Positions 1 to 6,292 of a stretch of 11,203 nucleotides of DNA are shown here, in pieces. Source of the stretch: an uncultured Clostridia bacterium (GTDB lineage Bacteria; Bacillota; Clostridia; Oscillospirales; Ruminococcaceae); NCBI GenBank assembly GCA_947302065.1, contig CAMYUO010000021.1:1-11203 (forward strand). The letters are read 5' to 3'. Under the pieces are notes generated by a model. That model saw only the letters and a program-made list of their open reading frames with translations, did no database searches and was not told the origin of the DNA. The number at the start of each line of letters is the position of its first letter. Position 1 is the first letter of the stretch. The translations under genes were made by a program, and so were the position numbers.

Positions 1-38
1 CCCTGTATCCTGACATATTTGTATCTGTCGATAAACAT
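1..38 (-). CDS. 5' end of a gene co-transcribed with the dehydratase-like gene (partial)
   Basis: Only the first 12 codons and two bases of a thirteenth are in the window; they read MFIDRYKYVRIQ and continue past the left edge. The start is an ATG at 38-36 preceded by a GGAGGG ribosome site (complement of 46-51) with 7 nt spacing. It begins only 19 bp after the stop of the upstream dehydratase-like gene, so the two are almost certainly one operon. Relatives of the upstream protein are often encoded beside a second dehydratase-like subunit or a BadF/HgdC-type ATPase activator, so either is a reasonable guess. Twelve residues are too few to identify the family. Confidence 0.7.
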   Translation of the reverse strand, partial: MFIDRYKYVRIQ

Positions 39-57
39 AAGCTGTCCCTCCTTTTCG

Positions 58-1245
58 TTATCGTAATGAAAGCGGCATCAGCAGCATTTCCGCACGGTTA
101 TAGATATTCACGTCGCTGCCGGAGCTGTCAAAATCAATGCTCACGAGCCGCACGCCCGTATCGGACAGGCGGCGCTGTATCGAGCTGTAAAGTCCGTGAC
201 CGCAGACGTGGTTGGGCATACAGCCGAACGGCTGCAGGCAGGCAACGCCTTTTGTCCCCGAGAGTGCGTGGCTGACGATCTCTGCACCGATGAGCCAGCC
301 GTCACCTGTGGTGCATCGGCAGGGCAAACGGCTTTCGGCAGTCTTTTTGAACGGGGTAAAGCTGTCAAAACATTCAAAGCCGTGCGCACGCAGGGAGCGT
401 ATCATTTGTTTCTGGACTCTCTCGATGATATGCGAGGCGGCTTTATAGCCTGCGGTTATGACGGGTGAAAAGTCATTCAGGTGGCTGTCGATATAATACA
501 GCACATACCACGAAAACCCGTTGATGCGCACTTCTGCGCCGCGCTTTTCATAGTGGCGCTGAAGCTCACGGTTGCCGATCGCACAGCATTTCATATACAG
601 TTCGCCCACGAAGCCTATGCGGGTCTTTTTCTGCTGTGAGCGCTTTATCTGTGCAAAGCCCGAGCATATCTGTTCAAATCTTTTTCGATATGAAAGCAGG
701 TGTCTGCCAGCGAAGATGTCATTGCGAAGACGCTGCTGCCACCTGCGGCAAAGCGCATCGGTCTCGCCTTTGTGCAGTTCGTAAGGGCGTATCTGATTTT
801 TCAGTATCATCAGGATATCCGAATACATCACGGCTGCCATAGCTTTGAGCAGGAACGCAGGCGTTATATCAAATCGTGCGCCGTCCTCCATGCCGAAGAA
901 ATTCAGCGACAGCACGGGGATATCAAAGCCTGCTTTTTTCAGAGCTTTTCGTAACAGCGGGATATAGTTTGAGCCGCGGCAGGAGTCGCCTGCCTGTGCG
1001 CACAAAAACGCTGTGTTGTTTATATCGTACCTGCCCGAGCGAAGTGCGCAGACGAGCTGACCGACCATTATCGCACAGGGACAGCAGATGTCATTATGGA
1101 CAAATTCAAGACCTGTGTTTATGATGCCGCACGAGTTTTTCAGCAGCACGACCCGCACGTCTTTTGAGGCAAAAGCTGCTTTGAGCAGTTCAAACGTTTC
1201 GTCGAGCATTGCAGGGACAAGTATGGTCATCTTCGTGTCGCTCAC
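58..1245 (-). CDS. 2-hydroxyacyl-CoA dehydratase-related protein (COG3581-like)
   Basis: A 395-residue soluble protein resembling the HgdB-like/CoA-activase-associated family of iron-sulfur proteins related to 2-hydroxyacyl-CoA dehydratase subunits. In the characterised enzymes an ATP-driven activator reduces a [4Fe-4S] cluster to allow radical dehydration of a hydroxyacyl-CoA; the substrate of this branch is not known to me. Visible family motifs are a cysteine cluster NDICCPC (51-57), GDSCRGSNY (86-94), IGFVGELYMK (210-219), GDGWLIGAE (314-322) and QPFGCMPNH (338-346). Cys in the first, second and last motifs are candidate cluster ligands. The start is chosen as GTG at 1245: it follows AAAGGAGAG (complement of 1255-1263) by 9 nt and lies about 33 nt downstream of a strong promoter. 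The longest open frame begins with another GTG at 1323, but that lies upstream of this promoter. No signal peptide or membrane segment is seen. The activator ATPase is not in the window. Confidence 0.8.
   Translation of the reverse strand: MSDTKMTILVPAMLDETFELLKAAFASKDVRVVLLKNSCGIINTGLEFVHNDICCPCAIMVGQLVCALRSGRYDINNTAFLCAQAGDSCRGSNYIPLLRKALKKAGFDIPVLSLNFFGMEDGARFDITPAFLLKAMAAVMYSDILMILKNQIRPYELHKGETDALCRRWQQRLRNDIFAGRHLLSYRKRFEQICSGFAQIKRSQQKKTRIGFVGELYMKCCAIGNRELQRHYEKRGAEVRINGFSWYVLYYIDSHLNDFSPVITAGYKAASHIIERVQKQMIRSLRAHGFECFDSFTPFKKTAESRLPCRCTTGDGWLIGAEIVSHALSGTKGVACLQPFGCMPNHVCGHGLYSSIQRRLSDTGVRLVSIDFDSSGSDVNIYNRAEMLLMPLSLR
318..333. repeat. 16-bp direct repeat, copy 1
   Basis: GGCAGGGCAAACGGCT occurs here, inside the dehydratase-like gene, and again at 1357-1372 upstream of the GGDEF promoter. 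Flanks do not match beyond 16 bp. Confidence 0.5.
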
Positions 1246-1284
1246 GGCGGTGCTCTCTCCTTTCGGTTTGATTTTTCTGTACTG

Positions 1285-1313
1285 ATCATACCATATTTTT
1301 GGTAATAAGTCAA
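1285..1313 (-). promoter_or_regulatory. SigA-type promoter of the dehydratase-like operon, with dyad
   Basis: On the minus strand TTGACT (1313-1308), a 17-nt spacer and TATGAT (1290-1285) form a near-consensus promoter. Transcription would start near 1278, leaving a short leader to the GTG at 1245. The spacer contains an inverted repeat, TACCA-N6-TGGTA (1289-1304), which touches the -10 box and could be an operator; this last point is inference. Confidence 0.8.
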
Positions 1314-1356
1314 TACAGATCACTCCGTGCGAGCTTGGTTTTTGTGCAAAATGCGA

Positions 1357-1372
1357 GGCAGGGCAAACGGCT
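1357..1372. repeat. 16-bp direct repeat, copy 2
   Basis: Second copy of the 16-bp sequence at 318-333, in the divergent intergenic region about 60 bp upstream of the GGDEF -35 box. Confidence 0.5.
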
Positions 1373-1431
1373 GCTCACAGGCGTTTTCAAACAAAAACCT
1401 GCGTTTTATGCCGAATATGGCAAAAAAGATA

Positions 1432-1460
1432 TTGATTTTCTTGTAGAAATCGTGTATAAT
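1432..1460 (+). promoter_or_regulatory. SigA-type promoter of the GGDEF gene
   Basis: TTGATT (1432-1437), a 17-nt spacer and a perfect TATAAT (1455-1460). The start would be near 1467, giving a leader of about 57 nt ending in AGGAGG (1511-1516). The leader is too short to hold a c-di-GMP riboswitch. Confidence 0.8.
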
Positions 1461-1523
1461 ATACTCAACGCAGTATCAATTCATTTTTGAGTTAAATTCA
1501 TTAACAGAACAGGAGGTCACCGT

Positions 1524-2912
1524 ATGGATCATCAGTCCTGGCTCGAAGGCATAGACGGGCTTGCAAGCCTGTACTCATTTGATATACTCCCCGACGGCAG
1601 TTTCAGCGAGATACGCCTTATGGGCGTGAACAAGCAGAACGAGGGCATGCTGCATTTCAGTCCCGATGCGCCCGAATTCTACCCCGGCATACCTTACAGG
1701 AACTACTGGATGGATCTGAACTTTGAGCGATATGTTTACCAGAGCGGCAGCGAGAAAAAGTCGCTGTACTCGTATGTAAATGCCAGAGGTTTCTGGCTCA
1801 AAGGGTTCTATATCCCCATAAGCAATCTCGGCGTGCCCGATGAAAAAGACGGTGTCAAGACCGTTTACTGCCTATACATACTTGAATATGCCAACGACAT
1901 CGAGACGGAATCTATGTCGCAGAATTCGGCTGATGTGGCGACTGCGGTGACCAACATCAGCATCAAGCTGCACGAGATGCAGGATTTCTATCAGGCAATG
2001 GCGGCTGCCAAGGAGATAAAGGATATTTGCGGTGCAAAGCACTGCTCGATATTCACTGTTGATGAAAGCAGACAGAAATGCCGCTTTATCAATCAGGACG
2101 GCAGCAACCCGGAGTTGCTTGAAAAGCTTGCCGCTGAAATGAGATGCACGCCCTATGAGGTAGCTATGCACTGGAAAGAAGACCTTGCGATGAGCGATTG
2201 TCTGCTGCTTGAAGACCTCGGCGTCATCAAGGAGCGTGACCCTGTATGGTACGATTCGCTTTGCAGGCACGGCATCAATAACATCATCCTGTATGAGATA
2301 CGCTGCAAGAAAGCTCTTGTCGGCTTTTTGTGGGCAGCGAACATCGACACATCAAAAATGATGCAGATAAAGAAAAAGCTTGAGCTTTCCACGTTCCTGC
2401 TCGGTGCTGTGATACAGAACCACCAGCTTATCTCACAGCTTGAAGAGCGCAGCACTATCGACGGGCTGACGCAGGTGAACAACCGAAATGCTATGAACGA
2501 GCGTGTTGACAGACTCGTATCCGGTGAAGACAAGCATCCCGAGGTAATGGGCATCGCATTTGTAGATCTTAACGGATTGAAAGTGGTCAACGACAGCCGT
2601 GGACACGATGCAGGCGACAGAATGCTTTCAAAGACGGCGTCGCTGTTAAAGCTGGCGTTCGGCGATTATGAGATATACCGTGCAGGCGGTGACGAGTTCG
2701 TTATCCTCTGCCCTGACATCACAAAGCAAAAGCTCGATGAACAGGTCGAGCAGCTGAGATCGCTGACAGAACGGACTCCCGACATAAGCTTTGCGGTCGG
2801 CACAGAACACGTCTCGGGCGACTACGATATCCGCAAGGCTATGCAGACGGCTGACGAGCGCATGTATGCGGACAAGAAAGAATACTACCGGCTGCACCCC
2901 GGCGCAAGATAA
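1524..2912 (+). CDS. GAF-like/GGDEF domain diguanylate cyclase
   Basis: A 462-residue protein predicted to make cyclic di-GMP from two GTP in the cytoplasm. The C-terminal GGDEF domain (about 308-455) starts with the hallmark TIDGLTQVNNR (311-321), has FVDLNGLKVVND (346-357) with the metal-binding Asp348, GHDAGD (360-365) and the intact signature AGGDEF (387-392), so it should be active. The usual RxxD inhibitory site just before the signature is absent (GDYE occupies that area), which suggests no classic product inhibition. Residues about 140-300 look like a GAF-type sensor, and 1-125 form an aromatic-rich domain I do not recognise. No membrane segment or signal peptide is present, so the input is probably a cytoplasmic ligand or partner. 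The start is fixed by AGGAGG (1511-1516) 7 nt before ATG 1524. It is transcribed alone and converges on the CorA gene. An EAL phosphodiesterase lies 1.2 kb downstream on the same strand. Confidence 0.88.
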   Translation: MDHQSWLEGIDGLASLYSFDILPDGSFSEIRLMGVNKQNEGMLHFSPDAPEFYPGIPYRNYWMDLNFERYVYQSGSEKKSLYSYVNARGFWLKGFYIPISNLGVPDEKDGVKTVYCLYILEYANDIETESMSQNSADVATAVTNISIKLHEMQDFYQAMAAAKEIKDICGAKHCSIFTVDESRQKCRFINQDGSNPELLEKLAAEMRCTPYEVAMHWKEDLAMSDCLLLEDLGVIKERDPVWYDSLCRHGINNIILYEIRCKKALVGFLWAANIDTSKMMQIKKKLELSTFLLGAVIQNHQLISQLEERSTIDGLTQVNNRNAMNERVDRLVSGEDKHPEVMGIAFVDLNGLKVVNDSRGHDAGDRMLSKTASLLKLAFGDYEIYRAGGDEFVILCPDITKQKLDEQVEQLRSLTERTPDISFAVGTEHVSGDYDIRKAMQTADERMYADKKEYYRLHPGAR

Positions 2913-2918
2913 GGTCAC

Positions 2919-2954
2919 AAAAAAACAGCACCTTTGCAAAAAGCAGGTGCTGTT
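2919..2954 (-). terminator. Intrinsic terminator of the CorA gene, possibly shared
   Basis: A 10-bp perfect stem (2924-2933 with 2945-2954, AACAGCACCT/AGGTGCTGTT) has an 11-nt loop. Read on the minus strand it is followed by seven T (complement of 2919-2925), a classic terminator 12 nt beyond the CorA stop. It also lies just after the GGDEF stop, but on the plus strand it lacks a good T tract, so plus-strand termination would be weaker. Confidence 0.85.
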
Positions 2955-2966
2955 GATATAGCGATA

Positions 2967-3884
2967 TCAGAGCCATTTTTTCTTTTTGAAAAAGATAAGG
3001 CAGACGATGACTATGACGATGCTCACGACGATAACTGTCGGGTAGGCTGCTTCTTTTTCAAGCTCGGGCATATACTTGAAATTCATTCCGTACCAGCCTG
3101 CGATGAGCGTCAGCGGCATAAATATCGAGGTTATGACGGTAAGCAGAGTCATTATGCGGTTCTGCTTCTTATCGAGCTGAGACTGGTAAAGTTCACGTAT
3201 CTGTATGGAATAGTCACGCAGCGAGGTCGTGATGTCGTGCAGGCGTGAAACACGCTGGGTGAACAGGTGGAAATATCTTGTGTTTTCCTTGGAGAAAAAG
3301 TTGTTCTCGTTCTCTTCAAGCTCCTGCCCGAGATCGAGCAGCTGCTCGTAGTGGACACGAAGATCACGCAGGTCGCTCCTTATGCGGCTGACTCTCAGCG
3401 AAGGGTCTTTTTCACCTGTGCTGAGTATCTCGGATTCGAGCGTGTCAAGCTCCTTATCGTAGCCTTCAAGCAGCACCTGATCACGAATGACTATCTGCTC
3501 GAGAAAGTCAAAAATGAATCTTTCAAGGCTTGGCAGCGCCCAGCGCTTTGTGCTGATGATCCGGCTTATTGCCTTTTCGACAAAGCCGTTGTCGTCGATG
3601 AAGACTATGCCTTTTTCATCGAGGGCGAATGCAAAGTTGATATTAGGTCTTGAGATATCATCTCTGTCAGGCAGGGAAAAAGTTCCCGTGAGCGAATCGT
3701 AGTTGACCTCGGCTTTGGTCGAGTTGACAGAGGAAAGGTCGATGTCCATTTCGATGCCCATATCGAACTTGTCCCTGTTTTCAAGCCACTGCACAGAGGT
3801 GAGCACGGCAACATACTTTTCTTTCGCCGCTCTTATCTGCTCGGGCGAGCTTTGTTCGAGCGTACTCTTTATACTGTAATACAT
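2967..3884 (-). CDS. CorA-family magnesium/divalent cation transporter
   Basis: A 305-residue inner-membrane protein of the CorA family (pentameric channels for Mg2+ and related ions). The long N-terminal cytoplasmic part (1-243) includes a highly charged helical region from about 120 to 243. Two C-terminal membrane helices follow (about 245-263 and 283-299). The signature YGMNF (265-269) sits at the end of the first helix, as in the family. The protein ends in FKKKKWL, a positive cytoplasmic tail. Length is normal. The start is ATG 3884, 6 nt after GGGGAGG (complement of 3891-3897). A longer frame starting at 3932 would begin ahead of the promoter -10 box and is unlikely. The gene has its own promoter and terminator. 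Which metal it carries cannot be read from the sequence. It sits between a c-di-GMP synthase and a c-di-GMP hydrolase, but nothing shows a functional link. Confidence 0.9.
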   Translation of the reverse strand: MYYSIKSTLEQSSPEQIRAAKEKYVAVLTSVQWLENRDKFDMGIEMDIDLSSVNSTKAEVNYDSLTGTFSLPDRDDISRPNINFAFALDEKGIVFIDDNGFVEKAISRIISTKRWALPSLERFIFDFLEQIVIRDQVLLEGYDKELDTLESEILSTGEKDPSLRVSRIRSDLRDLRVHYEQLLDLGQELEENENNFFSKENTRYFHLFTQRVSRLHDITTSLRDYSIQIRELYQSQLDKKQNRIMTLLTVITSIFMPLTLIAGWYGMNFKYMPELEKEAAYPTVIVVSIVIVIVCLIFFKKKKWL

Positions 3885-3922
3885 ATATATCCTCCCCATT
3901 GCGATCACTAACAGATACATAG

Positions 3923-3951
3923 AGTATAGCACAGACAGACAGAATAATCAA
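3923..3951 (-). promoter_or_regulatory. SigA-type promoter of the CorA gene
   Basis: Minus strand TTGATT (3951-3946), 17-nt spacer, TATACT (3928-3923). The spacer contains three tandem TGTC-like units. Predicted start near 3916, leader about 32 nt to ATG 3884. Confidence 0.8.
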
Positions 3952-4006
3952 GCGTAGACAGATACAGTTAAAAATAAATATGTTCGTACTTATTAACAAA
4001 AAACAC

Positions 4007-4035
4007 TTGAAAATTGATAAGATTTTTGTTATAAT
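4007..4035 (+). promoter_or_regulatory. SigA-type promoter of the EAL/beta-solenoid gene
   Basis: TTGAAA (4007-4012), 17-nt spacer, perfect TATAAT (4030-4035). An A/T-rich stretch upstream (3966-4004) could act as an UP element. Predicted start near 4042, leader about 37 nt. It is divergent from the CorA promoter 55 bp away. Confidence 0.85.
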
Positions 4036-4078
4036 GCACTTAGGTATTTAAACACTCTTTGAGACAGGAGGTGGACTT

Positions 4079-6163
4079 ATGAAAAACAGCAACGGAACTA
4101 ACTGGCTGCACGAGCTTCTCGGCAGTCTTCCCGAGCTTTCCTCTGAAAAGCAGCGAAGCGAGCTGCTGGAAAAATACAGGCAGGATCATAAGTCCGACGA
4201 CGATTCTCTTGTGCTCGAAGATATTGAGATGATAGCAGATCTTATCGTCAAGCTCAAAAGCATGAGCGGTGGGAAGGATCACAAGGTCGAGGCACTCTCG
4301 GAGCTTGAACGTGAACAGCTTGCCGAGACAGAGCGCATCATCGACGAGAATCTTTTCGATTATTATTTCCAGCCGATCGTAAACACGATAGACGGCGAGA
4401 TCTACTCATACGAGGCACTCATGCGCCCGAAGAGCGCAATGAAGCTGACTCCCCTGCACATACTCAAATATGCGGGACTTGTCAACAGGCTTTCGGACAT
4501 AGAGCGAGGAACGTTCCTCAACGTTTTGCAGATAGTCGATCTGCGCAAGCACGAATTTTCGGGCAAGCTCGTATTTATCAACAGCATACCCGAGGCTCGT
4601 GTCGCAGCCGATGATTACCGCAAGATCTCACAGCTGCTGTTAAAGCACGCTGACACAGCGGTGGTTGAGATGACCGAGCAGTCGCAGATCGACGACGAGA
4701 ATCTTGACAGGATAAACGAGCGTTATCGCAACATGGGCGTAAAAATGGCTATCGACGATTACGGCACGGGTTATTCAAACATCGGGAACCTGCTGAGATA
4801 CACTCCCGATTTTGTAAAGATAGACCGCTCGCTGCTCAGCGAGATTCAGAGCAGCCCGAAAAAAAGGCACTTTGTGCGTGAGATAATCCAGTTCTGTCAC
4901 GACAACAAGATACTTGCTCTGGCAGAGGGCATTGAAACATCAGAGGAGCTGCGCACGGTGATAATGCTCGGTGCGGATCTGATACAGGGTTACTACACGG
5001 CAAGACCTGCGCCCGAGATAATACAGTCTATCCCCGAGCAGATAAGGCAGGAGATAAAGCATCTGCATCAGGAGCTTGAAGACGGCATCGGACAGAAGAT
5101 ATATACTGCCGACTGCGCTGAGCACATAGATCTTGACAGGCTGATGAAGTCTGAGATAAAGCGTATCGTTATCGGCGCTGGCGGTGACGGTGATGTTATC
5201 ATCGAGGGCGATTCAAACAACGATTCACAGATAAGGCTTGAGACAAAGACAGGTTTCAAGGGCAAAATAACTCTTGAGAACTGCTGGCTGTCGAGCATCA
5301 AGAACAAGCCTTGCATAGACATTGCCGAGGACAATGATGTGACGATCGAGCTTGTCGGTGACAACAAGCTGGACATGGGCGGCATTCGAGTGCCGGAGTC
5401 ATCAAAGCTGACGATAACTGGAAGCGGAACACTGGAGATATATGTCAAGGGCAAGGAGTATTACGGCATCGGCAACGGCACGGGACTTTTGCACGGTGAG
5501 CTTGTATTTGAGCAATCGGGCAGAATTACTGTCAACGGCAAGGGCGAGACAGGCGTTGGCATAGGCTCGGGCAACGGCGGAAAGATAACGATGGGCTCGG
5601 GTCAGTACCGACTCAATCTCCAGGGAGATGTGGGTGTTGGCATTGGCGCGCTTTACGCGAACACAGAGCTTGTTATACACGACTGTGATATAGGAATGGA
5701 GCTTACGCAGGCGCGTGGCTGCGGTATCGGCTCTATCGGCAAGAACAGAAACATAACCATTTACAAGGCGTCGGTGAAGATATTCGTTTCAGGCATTGAG
5801 CTTGTGGGTATCGGAACGCTTGACGGCGAAAAGCTGAAATTCAACATTTACGAGGCAAGCTGTTTCATCACGGTAAACGGCGAGAACTGCTCGTCAATTG
5901 CGGCGCTTGAAGGCAGCACTGATATCAGTGTCAAGTTTGCTGCGGTGCGCGCGGCGGTGGACGGAAAGCAGTCGCTGGGCATTGGCGGTTTCTCGGACGA
6001 GACGCATGTTGACTGCTCAAACTGCGATCTGCACATGACGGTGAACAGTTCTATCGACGTTGGCAGGTTCACAAAGCCTGAAAACTTCAATGTGGAGTGC
6101 GCAAAGGTCACACTTGTATGCAACTCAGAGGAAGTTTTCACGGTGAACAACGGCGCAGATTAA
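4079..6163 (+). CDS. EAL-domain c-di-GMP phosphodiesterase fused to a beta-solenoid domain
   Basis: A 694-residue protein in three parts. Residues 1-90 are acidic and helical, possibly coiled coil. Residues about 91-325 are an EAL phosphodiesterase domain, which cleaves c-di-GMP to pGpG. The catalytic set appears complete: E112 in YEALMRP, N168 in FINS, E197 in VEMTE, D226-D227 in IDDYGTGYSN, K247 in VKIDR, E283 in LAEGIE and Q303 in LIQGYY. Residues about 360-690 form a repetitive, Gly/Ile/Asn-rich region with alternating short strands, best read as a right-handed beta-solenoid. A GIG-type turn recurs every 27-31 residues (see the repeat entry). It resembles carbohydrate-binding beta-helix proteins of the Cthe_2159 type, but that match is from memory. 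No signal peptide or membrane helix is seen, so the solenoid should be cytoplasmic. The start follows AGGAGG (4066-4071) by 7 nt. It has its own promoter and terminator, so it is monocistronic. Confidence 0.88.
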   Translation: MKNSNGTNWLHELLGSLPELSSEKQRSELLEKYRQDHKSDDDSLVLEDIEMIADLIVKLKSMSGGKDHKVEALSELEREQLAETERIIDENLFDYYFQPIVNTIDGEIYSYEALMRPKSAMKLTPLHILKYAGLVNRLSDIERGTFLNVLQIVDLRKHEFSGKLVFINSIPEARVAADDYRKISQLLLKHADTAVVEMTEQSQIDDENLDRINERYRNMGVKMAIDDYGTGYSNIGNLLRYTPDFVKIDRSLLSEIQSSPKKRHFVREIIQFCHDNKILALAEGIETSEELRTVIMLGADLIQGYYTARPAPEIIQSIPEQIRQEIKHLHQELEDGIGQKIYTADCAEHIDLDRLMKSEIKRIVIGAGGDGDVIIEGDSNNDSQIRLETKTGFKGKITLENCWLSSIKNKPCIDIAEDNDVTIELVGDNKLDMGGIRVPESSKLTITGSGTLEIYVKGKEYYGIGNGTGLLHGELVFEQSGRITVNGKGETGVGIGSGNGGKITMGSGQYRLNLQGDVGVGIGALYANTELVIHDCDIGMELTQARGCGIGSIGKNRNITIYKASVKIFVSGIELVGIGTLDGEKLKFNIYEASCFITVNGENCSSIAALEGSTDISVKFAAVRAAVDGKQSLGIGGFSDETHVDCSNCDLHMTVNSSIDVGRFTKPENFNVECAKVTLVCNSEEVFTVNNGAD
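5378..6064 (+). repeat. Coding repeat: ~28-residue GIG-type solenoid rungs
   Basis: Within the EAL fusion protein the motif GGI/GIG/GVGIG recurs at residues 434, 463, 494, 521, 549, 577, 606 (degenerate, SIA), 634 and about 660 (degenerate, DVG). Spacing is 29, 31, 27, 28, 28, 29, 28 and about 26 residues. Between turns lie strand-like segments such as GKITMGSG, NITIYKAS and CFITVNG. The repeat is clear in protein but not exact in DNA, so it is an old, diverged array. Confidence 0.75.
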
Positions 6164-6173
6164 ACAAAAAATC

Positions 6174-6209
6174 AGGAGATAGGAATGATGGTTCCTATCT
6201 CCTTTTTTT
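6174..6209 (+). terminator. Intrinsic terminator of the EAL gene
   Basis: A 12-bp perfect stem (6174-6185 with 6192-6203) with a 6-nt loop, followed by seven T (6203-6209). It starts 11 nt after the EAL stop codon. This is one of the strongest terminators in the window. Confidence 0.92.
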
Positions 6210-6238
6210 GCCGCAAAGACGCTGTAAATTATTTCAGG

Positions 6239-6267
6239 TTGACTTATCGTTAAATATGTGATACAAT
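6239..6267 (+). promoter_or_regulatory. SigA-type promoter of the lipoprotein gene
   Basis: TTGACT (6239-6244), 17-nt spacer, TACAAT (6262-6267). Predicted start near 6274, which would lie at or just before the AAGGGAGG ribosome site (6274-6281), so the leader is very short. Confidence 0.8.
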
Positions 6268-6292
6268 TCACACAAGGGAGGTTGATTTAAAA

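Noticed and set aside
1246..1323. Longer N-terminus for the dehydratase-like protein, starting at GTG 1323
   Set aside because: That start lies upstream of the promoter found at 1285-1313 and has no ribosome site; GTG 1245 has both a good ribosome site and correct spacing.
1299..1490. 63-codon plus-strand frame upstream of the GGDEF gene
   Set aside because: It spans the GGDEF promoter, has no ribosome site and no recognisable content.
1461..1523. c-di-GMP riboswitch upstream of the GGDEF gene
   Set aside because: The leader from promoter to start is about 57 nt, too short for the known aptamers, and none of their conserved features are visible.
3885..3932. 16-residue longer N-terminus for the CorA protein
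   Set aside because: The start at 3932 lies upstream of the predicted -10 box, while ATG 3884 has GGGGAGG at 6 nt.
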